From positions 1-34,964 of the forward strand of contig JADGQX010000016.1 of NCBI GenBank assembly GCA_017881445.1: 34,964 bases of DNA, given 5' to 3'. Source of the DNA: Gemmatimonadota bacterium. GTDB lineage: Bacteria; Gemmatimonadota; Gemmatimonadetes; Longimicrobiales; RSA9. The notes beneath the pieces were generated by a model. The model saw only the letters and a list, made by a program, of their open reading frames with translations. It ran no database searches and was not told the origin of the DNA. Positions 1-10,632 of this stretch are shown in pieces (the first letter of the stretch is position 1; every line of letters starts with the position of its first letter). The translations under genes were made by a program, and so were the position numbers.

Positions 1-2
1 AG

Positions 3-1310
<1,308 letters not shown>

Positions 1311-2750
1311 ATGACGGGGCAGCCGCTTTCCCCCACCTACGACAACCCGCTCGTCTCGCGCTACGCGTCGGCGGAGATGAGCCGCATCTTCTCGCCCGCC
1401 TTCAAGTTCCCGACCTGGCGCCTGCTCTGGCTGGCGCTGGCGGAGGCCGAGGCGGAGCTGGGGCTGGAGATCCCGGCGGGCGCGCTCGAGGACATGCGGG
1501 CTCACCTGGGCGACATCGACCTGGGTCGCGCCGCGGAGCTGGAAAAGCGGTTCCGCCATGACGTCATGGCGCACGTGCACCACTTCGGCGAGGTGGCGCC
1601 GGCGGCGAAGGGTGTGATCCACCTGGGCGCGACCAGCGCCTATGTCACGGACAACACCGAGCTACTGCAGCACCGGGAGGCGATGAAGCTGGTGCAGCGG
1701 CGGCTGGTGTCGTGCATCTCGGCGCTGGCGGCCTTTGCGCGGCGCTGGAAGGACCTGCCCACGCTGGGCTTCACGCACTTCCAGCCGGCCCAGCCCACGA
1801 CGGTGGGCAAGCGAGCCACGCTCTGGATCCAGGACCTGCTGCTGGACCTGGAGGAGGTGGAGCACCGCCTGGCCACGCTCCGCTTCCGGGGAGCGCGGGG
1901 CACGACGGGCACCGAGGCGTCGTTCATGGAGCTGTTCGCCGGCGACGAGGCGAAAGTGCGTCGCCTGAACGAGCTGGTGTCGGAGAAGATGGGCTTCGGG
2001 CGGCTGTACGCGGTCACGGGGCAGACCTACCCGCGCAAGACCGACTATGCCTTCGTGGCCACGCTGGCCGGCATCGCGGTCTCGGCGTCCAAGTTCGGCT
2101 ACGACCTGAGGCTGCTGGCGCACCTGCGCGAGGTGGAGGAGCCCTTCGAGAGCGAGCAGATCGGCTCCTCGGCCATGGCGTACAAGCGCAATCCTATGCG
2201 CGCCGAGCGCATCGACGCCCTGGCCCGCCACGTGATCACCCTCTCGCTGGACCCGGCGCTCACGGCGGCCACACAGTGGCTGGAGCGTTCGCTGGACGAC
2301 TCCGCCAACCGTCGCATCGCCATCCCGGAAGCCTACCTGGGCACCGACGCCATCCTGCTGCTGGTGCACAACGTGGGGGGCGGGCTGGTGGTGCACCCGG
2401 AGGTGGTGCGTCGCCACCTGCAGGACGAGCTGCCCTTCATGGCGACGGAGGCGATCCTGATGCAGGCGGTGAAGCGCGGCGGCGACCGGCAGGCGCTGCA
2501 CGAGCGGCTGCGCGGGCATTCCATGGCCGCGGCCGAGCGGCTCAAGTCGGGCGAGGACAACGACCTGGTGCAGCGGATCGAGGCGGACGATGCCTTCGGC
2601 CTCACGCGCGCACAGGTCGAGGACACACTGGACCCGGCCCGGCACGTGGGCCGGGCGCCGGCGCAGGTCGAGGAGTTCCTGGCCACACAGGTCGAGCCGC
2701 TGCTCGCGCTCTACGGCGCGGGCGAGGACGCTCCCGAGCTGAGGGCGTGA
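1311..2750 (+). CDS. purB: Adenylosuccinate lyase
   Basis: Fumarase/aspartase-superfamily lyase that acts twice in purine synthesis: SAICAR to AICAR plus fumarate, and adenylosuccinate to AMP plus fumarate. It is cytoplasmic and active as a tetramer. The 479-residue protein resembles the longer, eukaryote-like ADSL type, whose N terminus also reads PLxSRYAS-EM followed by a KF-TWR stretch; this supports the ATG at 1311. Visible motifs are TSAYVTDN near residue 110, GFTHFQPAQPTT near 155 (catalytic His region) and the signature SSAMAYKRNPMRAE near 286-299. The start directly follows the htrA stop without a recognisable Shine-Dalgarno, suggesting coupled translation. purC begins two bases after its stop. 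Confidence 0.96.
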   Translation: MTGQPLSPTYDNPLVSRYASAEMSRIFSPAFKFPTWRLLWLALAEAEAELGLEIPAGALEDMRAHLGDIDLGRAAELEKRFRHDVMAHVHHFGEVAPAAKGVIHLGATSAYVTDNTELLQHREAMKLVQRRLVSCISALAAFARRWKDLPTLGFTHFQPAQPTTVGKRATLWIQDLLLDLEEVEHRLATLRFRGARGTTGTEASFMELFAGDEAKVRRLNELVSEKMGFGRLYAVTGQTYPRKTDYAFVATLAGIAVSASKFGYDLRLLAHLREVEEPFESEQIGSSAMAYKRNPMRAERIDALARHVITLSLDPALTAATQWLERSLDDSANRRIAIPEAYLGTDAILLLVHNVGGGLVVHPEVVRRHLQDELPFMATEAILMQAVKRGGDRQALHERLRGHSMAAAERLKSGEDNDLVQRIEADDAFGLTRAQVEDTLDPARHVGRAPAQVEEFLATQVEPLLALYGAGEDAPELRA

Positions 2751-2752
2751 CC

Positions 2753-3703
2753 ATGGCACGAGAGGCGATCACGACGACGTCGCTGCCCTTCCCGCTGCTG
2801 GCCCGGGGCAAGGTGCGCGACGTCTACGACGTGGGCGGCGACCGGCTGCTGATCGTGGCCACCGACCGGCTGAGCGCCTTCGACGTCGTCATGGCCGAGC
2901 CGATCCCGTGGAAGGGCGAGGTGCTCACACAGGCCACGGCCTGGTGGCTGGCGCGTCTGGCCGACGTGACGGCGGACCACATGCTGGCCGTGGACCCCGA
3001 CGCCATCGTGGCCGCGGTGCCGGGCCTGGCCGCCACGCGCGACGTCTGGGCGCGCCGCTCCATGCTGGTGCGACGCACCACGCCTTTCCCCATCGAGTGC
3101 GTGGTGCGCGGCTACCTGACGGGCTCCGCCTGGAAGGAGTACCGCCAGTCGGGCACGCTGGCGGGGGAGCCGCTCCCGGGCGGGCTGGTGGAAAGCGCGC
3201 GCCTGGACCCGCCGATCTTCTCGCCCGCCACCAAGGCCGAGACCGGCCACGACGAGAACATCACCTACGCCGAGGTCGAGCGTCGCCTGGGCGCCGACAC
3301 CGCCGCGGAGCTGCGCCGACGCAGTCTGGCCATCTACGGCCGGGGGCGCGAGATCGCCGAGCAGGCGGGCATCATCATGGCCGATACCAAGTTCGAGTTC
3401 GGCCGCCTGCCCGACGGCACCGTCCTGCTCATCGACGAGGTGCTCACGCCGGACTCCTCCCGCTTCTGGCCGCGCGAGAGCTACGCGCCGGGCGGGCCCC
3501 AGCCCTCGCTGGACAAGCAGCCGGTGCGCGACTTCCTGGACGCGCTCACCGCCCGCGGCGCCTGGGACAAGGCGCCGCCGCCGCCGCCACTGCCGCCGGA
3601 CGTGGTGCAGGCGACGTCGCTCCGCTACCGCGATCTGTTCCGCCGGCTGGCCGGCGTGGACGTGGATCGCTTCGCCGCGGGTGTTCCCGCCCCCACCTCG
3701 TGA
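2753..3703 (+). CDS. purC: Phosphoribosylaminoimidazole-succinocarboxamide (SAICAR) synthase
   Basis: ATP-dependent ligase joining CAIR and aspartate to give SAICAR, the substrate of the upstream purB product. The 316-residue protein starts with the typical LLARGKVRDVYDVG nucleotide-binding segment. It carries both family signatures: PIECVVRGYLTGSAWKEY near 120-140 and IMADTKFEFG near 205. LIDEVLTPDSSRFW follows. A proline-rich stretch (PPPPPPLPPD) near residue 280 is a small oddity in a conserved enzyme. The ATG lies two bases after the purB stop. The stop codon overlaps the GTG of the next small gene as GTGA, so this is a tightly coupled operon. Confidence 0.97.
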   Translation: MAREAITTTSLPFPLLARGKVRDVYDVGGDRLLIVATDRLSAFDVVMAEPIPWKGEVLTQATAWWLARLADVTADHMLAVDPDAIVAAVPGLAATRDVWARRSMLVRRTTPFPIECVVRGYLTGSAWKEYRQSGTLAGEPLPGGLVESARLDPPIFSPATKAETGHDENITYAEVERRLGADTAAELRRRSLAIYGRGREIAEQAGIIMADTKFEFGRLPDGTVLLIDEVLTPDSSRFWPRESYAPGGPQPSLDKQPVRDFLDALTARGAWDKAPPPPPLPPDVVQATSLRYRDLFRRLAGVDVDRFAAGVPAPTS

Positions 3704-3936
3704 CCGCCCTGGCGCTGCACCCGGCGCTGGTCGTCCTGGTGCTGCTGGTGCTGGCCGCCGCGGCCTGCTTCGGGCTGGGCACTATGCGCGGAAGCTGGCG
3801 CGTGTGGCTGGTCGGCTACGTCCTCTTCGCGGCGGCGCTGGGGGTGGCTTTCGCCGGTCAGCGCGCCGCCCGGCGCGCCGCGGCCGTTCCCGCCGCCCCG
3901 CCAGCGAGCACGCCCGTGCCGGAGGCTCACCCATGA
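3700..3936 (+). CDS. Small two-helix membrane protein, unknown function
   Basis: A 78-residue frame starting with GTG that overlaps the purC stop by GTGA and ends in ATGA overlapping the pssA start. It has two hydrophobic segments, about residues 6-28 (LHPALVVLVLLVLAAAACFG) and 34-52 (WLVGYVLFAAALGVAFAG). A basic stretch (QRAARRAA) and an Ala/Pro-rich tail follow. I do not recognise a family. The exact stop/start overlaps on both sides and the hydrophobic pattern argue that it is real and translated with its neighbours. A role near phosphatidylserine synthase in the membrane is only a guess from position. Confidence 0.65.
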   Translation: MTALALHPALVVLVLLVLAAAACFGLGTMRGSWRVWLVGYVLFAAALGVAFAGQRAARRAAAVPAAPPASTPVPEAHP

Positions 3937-4844
3937 ACGTGCCGCTCTCTCGCCGCGGCCTGCAGCGCGGCGTGATCATCATCCCCAACGCCTTCACGCT
4001 GGGGAACCTGTTCCTGGGCATCTGGGCCATCGTGGCGGCGTCGCGAGGGGCGTTCGAGCTGGCGGCCTGGCTGATCGTCTTCGCCGGCATCGCGGACACC
4101 ATGGACGGGCGCGTGGCCCGGGCCACCAAGACCGGCAGCAAGTTCGGCGAGGAGCTGGATTCGCTGGTCGACGCCATCTCCTTCGGCGTCGCGCCCGCGC
4201 TGGTGATCTACCACCTCTACCTCTCCGCCGAGCACTGGGCCTGGATCGCCGCCTTCTTCTACATCATGGGCGCCGTGATCCGGCTGGCCCGCTTCAACGT
4301 GGAGCAGGCGGGGCACGCCAAGGTCTCCTTCCACGGTCTGCCCTCGCCTTCCGCCGGCATGACGCTGGCCACGTTCTATCCGTTCAGCCAGACGCCCTTC
4401 TTCCAGCAGCACCTGGCCGCCTGGCCCTGGCCCACCATCATCACCATGCTCATGTTCGCGCTGTCGGTGCTGATGATCAGCCACGTGCTCTACCCCGTGG
4501 TGCCCAAGGCCGGAATCCGCAGTGTCCGCCTGGTCATCAACTCGGTCTTCCTTCTCAGCTGCATCGTGGCTGCGATCCTCATCCCCAGCCTCTTCTTCTT
4601 CCCCGCCCTCATCGGCTACATCGCCTGGGGGCTGGGCAAGTCGCTCTTCCTCGGCTTCATGGAGCGGCTCCCGGACGAGGACCTGCTGCTGGACGTGGAG
4701 CCCGGCGACGAGGCCGGCGCCGAGCTGCGCGACATCGACTACGCCGACCTGGGCGGCCGACCCCGCCGCCGCCTCAAGCGGCGCCGGCGCCGGCCGATTC
4801 CGGACGAGCCCCCCCCCCACAACCAGGGAGAGCACGCGCCGTGA
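3933..4844 (+). CDS. pssA: CDP-diacylglycerol--serine O-phosphatidyltransferase
   Basis: Integral membrane enzyme of the CDP-alcohol phosphatidyltransferase family that makes phosphatidylserine, the precursor of phosphatidylethanolamine. The 303-residue protein carries the family motif as [19 protein letters not shown] with SLVD following (residues about 54-76), that is D-G-x2-A-R-x8-G-x3-D-x3-D, after a first helix beginning [13 protein letters not shown]. Further hydrophobic helices fill residues 85-235. The C terminus is an unusually long soluble tail with an acidic part ([17 protein letters not shown]) and then a polybasic run ([11 protein letters not shown]). Its start overlaps the upstream small membrane gene (ATGA) and its stop overlaps purS (GTGA), so a phospholipid gene is embedded in a purine operon. 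Confidence 0.93.
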   Translation: MNVPLSRRGLQRGVIIIPNAFTLGNLFLGIWAIVAASRGAFELAAWLIVFAGIADTMDGRVARATKTGSKFGEELDSLVDAISFGVAPALVIYHLYLSAEHWAWIAAFFYIMGAVIRLARFNVEQAGHAKVSFHGLPSPSAGMTLATFYPFSQTPFFQQHLAAWPWPTIITMLMFALSVLMISHVLYPVVPKAGIRSVRLVINSVFLLSCIVAAILIPSLFFFPALIGYIAWGLGKSLFLGFMERLPDEDLLLDVEPGDEAGAELRDIDYADLGGRPRRRLKRRRRRPIPDEPPPHNQGEHAP

Positions 4845-5127
4845 GCGACTTCGAGGTGGAGGTCCGGATCACTCCCCGTCCCGGGCTGCTCGACCCCCAG
4901 GGCAACGCAGTGGCCAACGCGTTGCGCTCATTGGACTTCCCCGGCATAGGCGAGGTCAGCGTCGGCCGGCTGGTGCGGCTGCGCCTGCGCGCCCAGAGCG
5001 CCGACGCCGCCCGCGAGCAGACCGACCGCATGTGTCGGAAGCTGCTGGCGAACCCCGTCATCGAGGACTTCGACATCCTCGTTCGCCCCGATCGCCCCGA
5101 TCGCCCCGATCGCCCCGTGGGGAGCTG

Positions 5128-5128
<1 letters not shown>
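4841..5128 (+). CDS. purS: Phosphoribosylformylglycinamidine synthase, PurS subunit
   Basis: Small structural subunit that bridges PurQ and PurL in the three-part FGAM synthase. The 95-residue protein starts with GTG (overlapping the pssA stop) and has the typical [18 protein letters not shown] and [11 protein letters not shown] segments. The usual PurS core ends near FDILV at about residue 81. The remainder, [14 protein letters not shown], is a tail encoded by a 9-bp tandem repeat and is not a family feature. The stop overlaps the purQ ATG (TGATG). Confidence 0.93.
5084..5117 (+). repeat. In-frame 9-bp tandem repeat, 3 copies plus a partial of CGCCCCGAT
   Basis: Three perfect CGCCCCGAT units and a 7-bp partial unit encode the C-terminal [10 protein letters not shown] of PurS. 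The reverse complement is a circular permutation of GGGGCGATC, the same unit family as at 436-462. Confidence 0.9.
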
Positions 5129-5835
<707 letters not shown>

Positions 5836-5865
5836 ACCGACAGCTCGCGGCCGGGCAAGGCTCGA

Positions 5866-6282
5866 CTACTCACCACAGAGGTCAGAGAGCGATGGGAGGG
5901 ATCGGGGCGGCCGCAGGACCACGCGGCGCAACCCATGCTTCAGGAACTGGACGTTGAAGTTGATCAACAGCCCGACCGGGCAGTCCGTCAAGTTGATGTA
6001 GGTCAGCATCTGGGCGAGGTGGATCGGAAGCAGACGCGAAACGGACTTCAGCTCGACGATCACCTGGTCTTCGACTACGAAATCGAGGCGGTAGCCACAG
6101 TCGACCGTCTGGCCACGGTAGCTGAAGTTCAGCGGGTACTGCCGCTGAAACCGCAGCCCCCGCTCCGCCAGTTCGAGCACCATGCACGTTTCATAGGCCG
6201 ATTCGAGCAGTCCGGGCCCGAGCCGGCGGTGGACTGCCATGGCCGAGCCGATGACCAGCCCGGTGATGTCGTTGATGTTCAT
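5866..6282 (-). CDS. GxxExxY protein, PD-(D/E)xK nuclease-like
   Basis: A 138-residue protein of the GxxExxY family (predicted PDDEXK-fold, function not established). The name-giving motif is GLLESAY (Gly24, Glu27, Tyr30) and the nuclease-like core is RLDFVVEDQVIVELKS, with Asp67, Glu77 and Lys79. Conserved LAQMLTYI and GLLINFN follow. I chose the ATG at 6282 because the family starts right there (NDITGLVIGSAMAVHRRLGP). No good Shine-Dalgarno precedes it. It runs opposite to the pur genes and its stop lies at the left terminal repeat. A degenerate second copy of its two ends sits at 21809-21988. Confidence 0.9.
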   Translation of the reverse strand: MNINDITGLVIGSAMAVHRRLGPGLLESAYETCMVLELAERGLRFQRQYPLNFSYRGQTVDCGYRLDFVVEDQVIVELKSVSRLLPIHLAQMLTYINLTDCPVGLLINFNVQFLKHGLRRVVLRPPRSLPSLSDLCGE

Positions 6283-6347
6283 ACGAATAGCTGGTTGATG
6301 ACGCCCGGTGAGCCTGTTGGATGTACCTCTGAGCCCTCTGTGGTGAA
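5870..6347 (-). mobile_element. 478-bp GxxExxY element with terminal inverted repeats
   Basis: The left end reads TCACCACAGAGGTCAGAG from 5870 and the right end, read from the other strand at 6347, TTCACCACAGAGGGCTCAGAG minus its last base. The ends are an 11-bp perfect inverted repeat extending imperfectly inward. The only gene inside is the antisense GxxExxY frame, whose last codons (DLCGE) lie in the left repeat. The insertion separates purQ from purL. No clean target-site duplication is visible, so the outer limits are uncertain. No transposase is encoded; any mobility would need to be provided in trans. Confidence 0.7.
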
Positions 6348-6436
6348 TGATGGACGTTGGGATGTCCGCAAGGTCAGAGGAATAGCCGGATGAGCCATAG
6401 CCCCGCGTACACGATGCCAGAACCGACCGGAGATCG

Positions 6437-8761
6437 ATGACGCACTCTCCTGCCACGTCGAAGGCCCGCCCCCGCCCCGGTGACCCCGAGATCACCCCCG
6501 AGCTGGTCCAGCTCCATGGGCTGAGCGACGAGGAGTACGGGCAGATCCTGGAGATCCTGGGGCGGACGCCCACGTACACGGAGCTGGGGCTGTTCAGCGC
6601 GCTCTGGTCGGAGCACTGCGGCTACAAGAACTCGAAGCCCCTGCTGAAGAAGCTGCCCACCAAGGCGCCCTGGGTGCTGCAGGGACCGGGTGAGAACGCG
6701 GGCGTCATCGACATCGGGGACGGGCTGGCCATTGCCTTCAAGATCGAGTCGCACAACCACCCCTCGGCGGTGGAGCCGTACCAGGGCGCGGCCACGGGAG
6801 TAGGCGGCATCCTGCGCGACGTCTTCACTATGGGCGCCCGGCCCATCGCCGTGCTGGACTCGCTGCGCTTCGGCTCGCTGACCAGCCCGCGCGTGCGCTA
6901 CCTGTTCGCGGGCGTGGTCAAGGGCGTGGGCGACTACGGCAACTGCGTGGGCATCCCCAACATCGGCGGGGAGGCCTACTTCGACGACGCCTACGAGGGC
7001 AACCCGCTGCTGAACGCCATGGCCATCGGCCTGGTGAAGCGCGACGAGCTGATCCGCGCCGAGGCCGAGGGCGTGGGCAACCCGATCATGGCCGTGGGCG
7101 CGCGCACGGGGCGCGACGGCATCCACGGCGCCACCTTCGCCAGCGTGGAGCTGAGCGAGAAGAGCCACGAGCGCCGGCCGCAGGTGCAGGTGGGCGACCC
7201 CTTCACCGAGAAGCTCTTGCTGGAGGCGTCACTGGAGCTGATCCGCAGCGGCCACATCGAGGGCATCCAGGACATGGGCGCCGCGGGGCTGGCCTCGTCC
7301 TCCACGGAGATGGCGGCACGCTCGGGCACGGGCGTGGACATCGACATCACGAAGATGCCGGTGCGCGAGACGGGCATGACGCCCTACGAGATCCTGCTGT
7401 CCGAGTCCCAGGAACGCATGCTGGTCGTGGCCAGGAAGGGGCACGAGGACGACGTCATCGCCATCCTGCGCAAATGGGAGCTGGAGGCCGCGACCATCGG
7501 CGTGGTCACGGACGACGGGCTGTACCGGGTGCGGGAGGGCGACGCCGTCGTCTGCGAGGTGCCCGGCTACCCCCTGGTGACCGGCTGCCCCACGTACGTG
7601 CGGGAGGGCCGGGAGGCGGAGGAGCCGCGTCGCCTGAGGGCGTGGGATCCGATGAGCCTGGAGAGCGAGGGCGGGCCGGCCCACCCCACCCGGGTGCTGG
7701 CGCGCCTGCTCGGCTCGCCCAACATCGCCAGCAAGGCCTGGATCTACCGCCAGTACGACTCCACCGTGCGGACGAACACAGTGGAGGCTCCGGGGGGCGA
7801 CGCGGGCGTGCTGCGGTTGCGGGGCACGCGCAAGGGCATCGCCGCGACCGTGGACTGCAATGGGCGGTACTGCTACCTGAACCCGCGCCGCGGCGGCATG
7901 ATCGCCGTGGCCGAGGCGGCTCGCAACCTGGCCTGCGTGGGGGCGCGCCCCCGGGCGGTGACGGACAACCTGAACTTCGGCAACCCGCTCAAGCCGGAAG
8001 TCTACTTCCAGCTGAGCGAGGCGGTGGACGGGATCGCGGAGGCGTGCCGCCGGCTGGACACGCCCGTGGTGAGCGGCAACGTGTCGCTTTACAACGAGAA
8101 CCCGCAGGGCGCGATCTATCCCACGCCCGTGATCGGCATGGTGGGCGTGCTGGAGGACGTCTCACGCCGCATGGTGCTGGGCTTCCGGGAGCCGGGGGAC
8201 GCCATCGTGCTCCTGGGCCGGAACACGGGGGAGCTGGGCGGCTCCGAGTACCTGAAGGTGGTGCACGGCCGGGTGGGCGGGGACGCGCCCGCCGTGGACC
8301 TGGACGCCGAGCGCGCCCTCATCGAATGCTTGCTGGAGCTGGCGGATGCGCGCCTGCTGGCCAGCGCCCACGACTGCGCCGAGGGCGGGCTGGCGGTCTG
8401 CCTGGCCGAGAGCGCCATGGCGGACCCGCTGCGGCCGCTGGGCGTGGCCGTGGAGCTGGAGGACGCGCTGCCCGGCGCGCCGCTCTTGTTCGGGGAGGCG
8501 CAGGGCCGGGCGGTGGTCTCCTGCGGGCCCGCGGAGCTGGAGCGGGTGCTGGAGGCGGCGCGCCGCCACGGCGTCCCCGCCGCGCGCATCGGCAGCGTGG
8601 GAGAGCCGGATGGCCGGTTCGTGGTCCGCAGCCGCAGCGCCGCCGCCATCGACGCGGCCGTGGGGGAGCTGCACGAGGTCTGGTCCACGGCGATCCCGCG
8701 CATGATGGACCGGTCGGCCGCGGCGTCGGACGTCGCGCTCGAGCCCACGCCGACCGCCTGA
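6437..8761 (+). CDS. purL: Phosphoribosylformylglycinamidine synthase, PurL subunit
   Basis: Synthetase subunit of FGAM synthase: converts FGAR, ATP and PurQ-derived ammonia to FGAM. The 774-residue length fits the small PurL type that needs PurS and PurQ. Visible motifs are [19 protein letters not shown] near residue 55-73, [19 protein letters not shown] followed by [16 protein letters not shown] near 100-135, and [17 protein letters not shown] near 640. The ATG has GGAG about five bases upstream. The gene is cut off from purQ by the GxxExxY element, so it depends on read-through or on a promoter at 6348-6436, where I see no clear one. Confidence 0.96.
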   Translation: MTHSPATSKARPRPGDPEITPELVQLHGLSDEEYGQILEILGRTPTYTELGLFSALWSEHCGYKNSKPLLKKLPTKAPWVLQGPGENAGVIDIGDGLAIAFKIESHNHPSAVEPYQGAATGVGGILRDVFTMGARPIAVLDSLRFGSLTSPRVRYLFAGVVKGVGDYGNCVGIPNIGGEAYFDDAYEGNPLLNAMAIGLVKRDELIRAEAEGVGNPIMAVGARTGRDGIHGATFASVELSEKSHERRPQVQVGDPFTEKLLLEASLELIRSGHIEGIQDMGAAGLASSSTEMAARSGTGVDIDITKMPVRETGMTPYEILLSESQERMLVVARKGHEDDVIAILRKWELEAATIGVVTDDGLYRVREGDAVVCEVPGYPLVTGCPTYVREGREAEEPRRLRAWDPMSLESEGGPAHPTRVLARLLGSPNIASKAWIYRQYDSTVRTNTVEAPGGDAGVLRLRGTRKGIAATVDCNGRYCYLNPRRGGMIAVAEAARNLACVGARPRAVTDNLNFGNPLKPEVYFQLSEAVDGIAEACRRLDTPVVSGNVSLYNENPQGAIYPTPVIGMVGVLEDVSRRMVLGFREPGDAIVLLGRNTGELGGSEYLKVVHGRVGGDAPAVDLDAERALIECLLELADARLLASAHDCAEGGLAVCLAESAMADPLRPLGVAVELEDALPGAPLLFGEAQGRAVVSCGPAELERVLEAARRHGVPAARIGSVGEPDGRFVVRSRSAAAIDAAVGELHEVWSTAIPRMMDRSAAASDVALEPTPTA

Positions 8762-8772
8762 GGGGGGGGACC

Positions 8773-9141
8773 ATGCGACTCCGCCTGTTCGCGCCCTTCG
8801 CACTCGCCGCGCTGGCCGCGTGCTCGGGGACCCCGCCGCCGGCGCTGCCGCAGGCGCAGCCGGACGTGGAGGGCCGGGTAACGGCCATCCAGGGGAGCTT
8901 CGCGGGCGGAGGCACGGTGTCGGTGCGGCGCGCGGACGCGGCCGCGGCTGCGCCGGCGGACCGGGTCGAGCTCCGGCCGGGGCTGCGGCTGCTGGAGTGG
9001 TACCAGGGCAGGCTGGGCTGGTCGAACCTCTCCAGGCTCAAAGTCGGTGACCGGGTCAAGGCCTGGTGGGATGGGCCGCCCCCGGCGACCGCGCCTCCCC
9101 GGGAGGGACCGGTCCGCATCTTCCTGATCGAACGAACCTGA
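8773..9141 (+). CDS. Small lipoprotein, unknown function
   Basis: A 122-residue protein starting MRLRLFAPFALAALAACSG: a short basic N terminus, hydrophobic stretch and lipobox LAAC, so probably lipidated at Cys17. A proline/alanine spacer follows, then a compact domain beginning VEGRVTAIQGSFAGGGTVSV and including SRLKVGDRVKAWWDGPP, which looks like a small beta-barrel (OB-like) fold. I do not recognise a named family. It starts 11 bases after the purL stop, preceded by a G-rich ribosome-binding run, and ends 17 bases before purF, so it is in the same transcript. A link to purine synthesis is not implied by its sequence. Confidence 0.75.
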   Translation: MRLRLFAPFALAALAACSGTPPPALPQAQPDVEGRVTAIQGSFAGGGTVSVRRADAAAAAPADRVELRPGLRLLEWYQGRLGWSNLSRLKVGDRVKAWWDGPPPATAPPREGPVRIFLIERT

Positions 9142-9158
9142 AGCGGGTATAGCAGAGC

Positions 9159-10541
9159 ATGTGTGGCATCGTCGGGGTCATGGGAGCCGAGCACGCCGCC
9201 GAGCTGGCGTTCCTCGGCCTGTACGCGCTGCAGCACCGCGGGCAGGAAGCGGCCGGCATCTGCACCGTCGAAGGTGGCGAAGTCCACCTGGTCAAGGCGG
9301 CCGGGCTGGTCATGGACGGCTTCGACGACCAGGTGCTGAAGGGGCTGCCCGGCACCCTGGCGCTGGGCCACACCCGCTATTCCACGGCGGGTGGAGCGGG
9401 GCTGGTCAACTCGCAGCCGATCGTGGCGCGCTACCACCAGGGCGAGCTGGCGCTGGTCCACAACGGCAACATCACCAACGCCCAGCAGCTGCGGCGTGGG
9501 CTGGTGGCGGAGGGCGCGCTCTTCCAGGGGACCGTGGACACCGAGGTGATCGTCCACCTGATCGCCCGCTCCCGCGCGCCCAACATCGATGGCCAGATCC
9601 GGCACGCGCTCTCGCAGCTGACGGGCGCGTTTTCCGTGCTGATCACCGGCGGCGATGCCCTATACGCGGCGCGCGACCCGTGGGGCTACCGCCCCCTCGT
9701 CCTGGGCCGCCTCGACGCCGGCGGCTGGGTGCTGGCCAGCGAGACCTGCGCCCTGGACCTCATGCACGCGCACTACGTCCGCGAGATCGAGCCCGGCGAG
9801 ATCGTCAAGATCCAGGACGGCGAGATGACCTCGCTGCCCGCGCTCGGCCGGGCCGAGCGCATCGCCCCCTGCATCTTCGAGCTGATCTACTTCGCCCGCC
9901 CCGACTCCGTGGTCTGGGGCCAGACCGTGGACCGCACCCGGCGCCAGTTCGGCCGGCAGCTCGCCCGCGAGCACCCGGTCGAGGCCGACTGCGTCTTCAG
10001 CGTCCCCGACTCCTCCAACTCGGCCGCCCTCGGCTACAGCGAGGAGAGCGGCATCCCCCTGGAGCTGGCGCTCATCCGAAACCATTACGTCGGCCGCACC
10101 TTCATCCATCCCACGCAGGTCGGCCGCGATTTCCGCGTCCGCATCAAGTACAACCCCGTGCGCGAGGTCATCGAGGGCAAGCGCGTCATCGTGGTGGACG
10201 ACTCCCTGGTCCGCGGCACCACCAGCCAGGGGCTGGTCCAGCTCATCCGCGACGCCGGTGCCCGCGAGGTGCACCTGCGCGTCGCCAGCCCGCCGGTCCG
10301 CTTCCCGTGCTTCTACGGCATCGACATGCCCAATCCCAAGGAGCTGATCGCCGCCAACCTCTCCGTGGAGCAGATCCGGGAGAAGCTCGCCGTGGACTCC
10401 CTGGGCTACCTCTCCCTCGAGGGCATGCTCGACACCGTCCGGGGCAACGGCGCATCCTTCTGCCACGCCTGCTTCTCCGGCGACTACACCGCGCCGCTGG
10501 TCGACCTGGAGGAGGGGCTGTCCGTCTCGAGTCACTGCTGA
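9159..10541 (+). CDS. purF: Amidophosphoribosyltransferase
   Basis: First committed enzyme of purine synthesis: PRPP plus glutamine to 5-phosphoribosylamine. The 460-residue protein begins MCGIVGVMG, so Cys2 is the N-terminal nucleophile after Met removal and there is no propeptide. The class II glutaminase domain covers about residues 2-230, with LQHRGQEAAGI and GHTRYST. The PRPP site is VIVVDDSLVRGTTSQG near 345-360. Cysteines in IAPCIFE, FPCFYG and CHACFSG match the four ligands of the [4Fe-4S] cluster in the Bacillus-type enzyme. It is the last gene of the purine run and is followed by a large hairpin. Confidence 0.97.
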   Translation: MCGIVGVMGAEHAAELAFLGLYALQHRGQEAAGICTVEGGEVHLVKAAGLVMDGFDDQVLKGLPGTLALGHTRYSTAGGAGLVNSQPIVARYHQGELALVHNGNITNAQQLRRGLVAEGALFQGTVDTEVIVHLIARSRAPNIDGQIRHALSQLTGAFSVLITGGDALYAARDPWGYRPLVLGRLDAGGWVLASETCALDLMHAHYVREIEPGEIVKIQDGEMTSLPALGRAERIAPCIFELIYFARPDSVVWGQTVDRTRRQFGRQLAREHPVEADCVFSVPDSSNSAALGYSEESGIPLELALIRNHYVGRTFIHPTQVGRDFRVRIKYNPVREVIEGKRVIVVDDSLVRGTTSQGLVQLIRDAGAREVHLRVASPPVRFPCFYGIDMPNPKELIAANLSVEQIREKLAVDSLGYLSLEGMLDTVRGNGASFCHACFSGDYTAPLVDLEEGLSVSSHC

Positions 10542-10560
10542 AAAGGCGAGAGACCCAAAG

Positions 10561-10632
10561 GCCGCAGGCGCAGGCGCAGGCGTTCACGTGGACGAACCCG
10601 TGGACGCCTGCGCCTGCGCCTGCGCCTGCGGC
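10561..10632 (+). terminator. Large hairpin built of GGCGCA hexamer repeats, probable purF terminator
   Basis: Positions 10561-10582 and 10611-10632 are perfect reverse complements (22-bp stem) around a 28-base loop. The arms consist of GCAGGC / GCCTGC hexamer units. The right side has one extra unit, so the stem can also pair shifted by six bases. The downstream T run is short (GGTTTC), so it may act as a transcript-end stabiliser or a slipped structure as well as a terminator. Confidence 0.6.

Noticed and set aside
5836-6436. Target-site duplication around the GxxExxY element
   Set aside because: AGGTCAGAG occurs at 5879-5887 and near 6370, but the first copy lies inside the terminal repeat, so it is not a flanking duplication.
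6348-6436. Promoter for purL just outside the element (TTGGGA-N17-GAATAG)
   Set aside because: The -10 match is too poor to support; read-through from upstream is at least as likely.
10561-10632. Hexamer repeats considered as a CRISPR array
   Set aside because: The units are 6 bp and contiguous with no spacers, and no cas genes are nearby.
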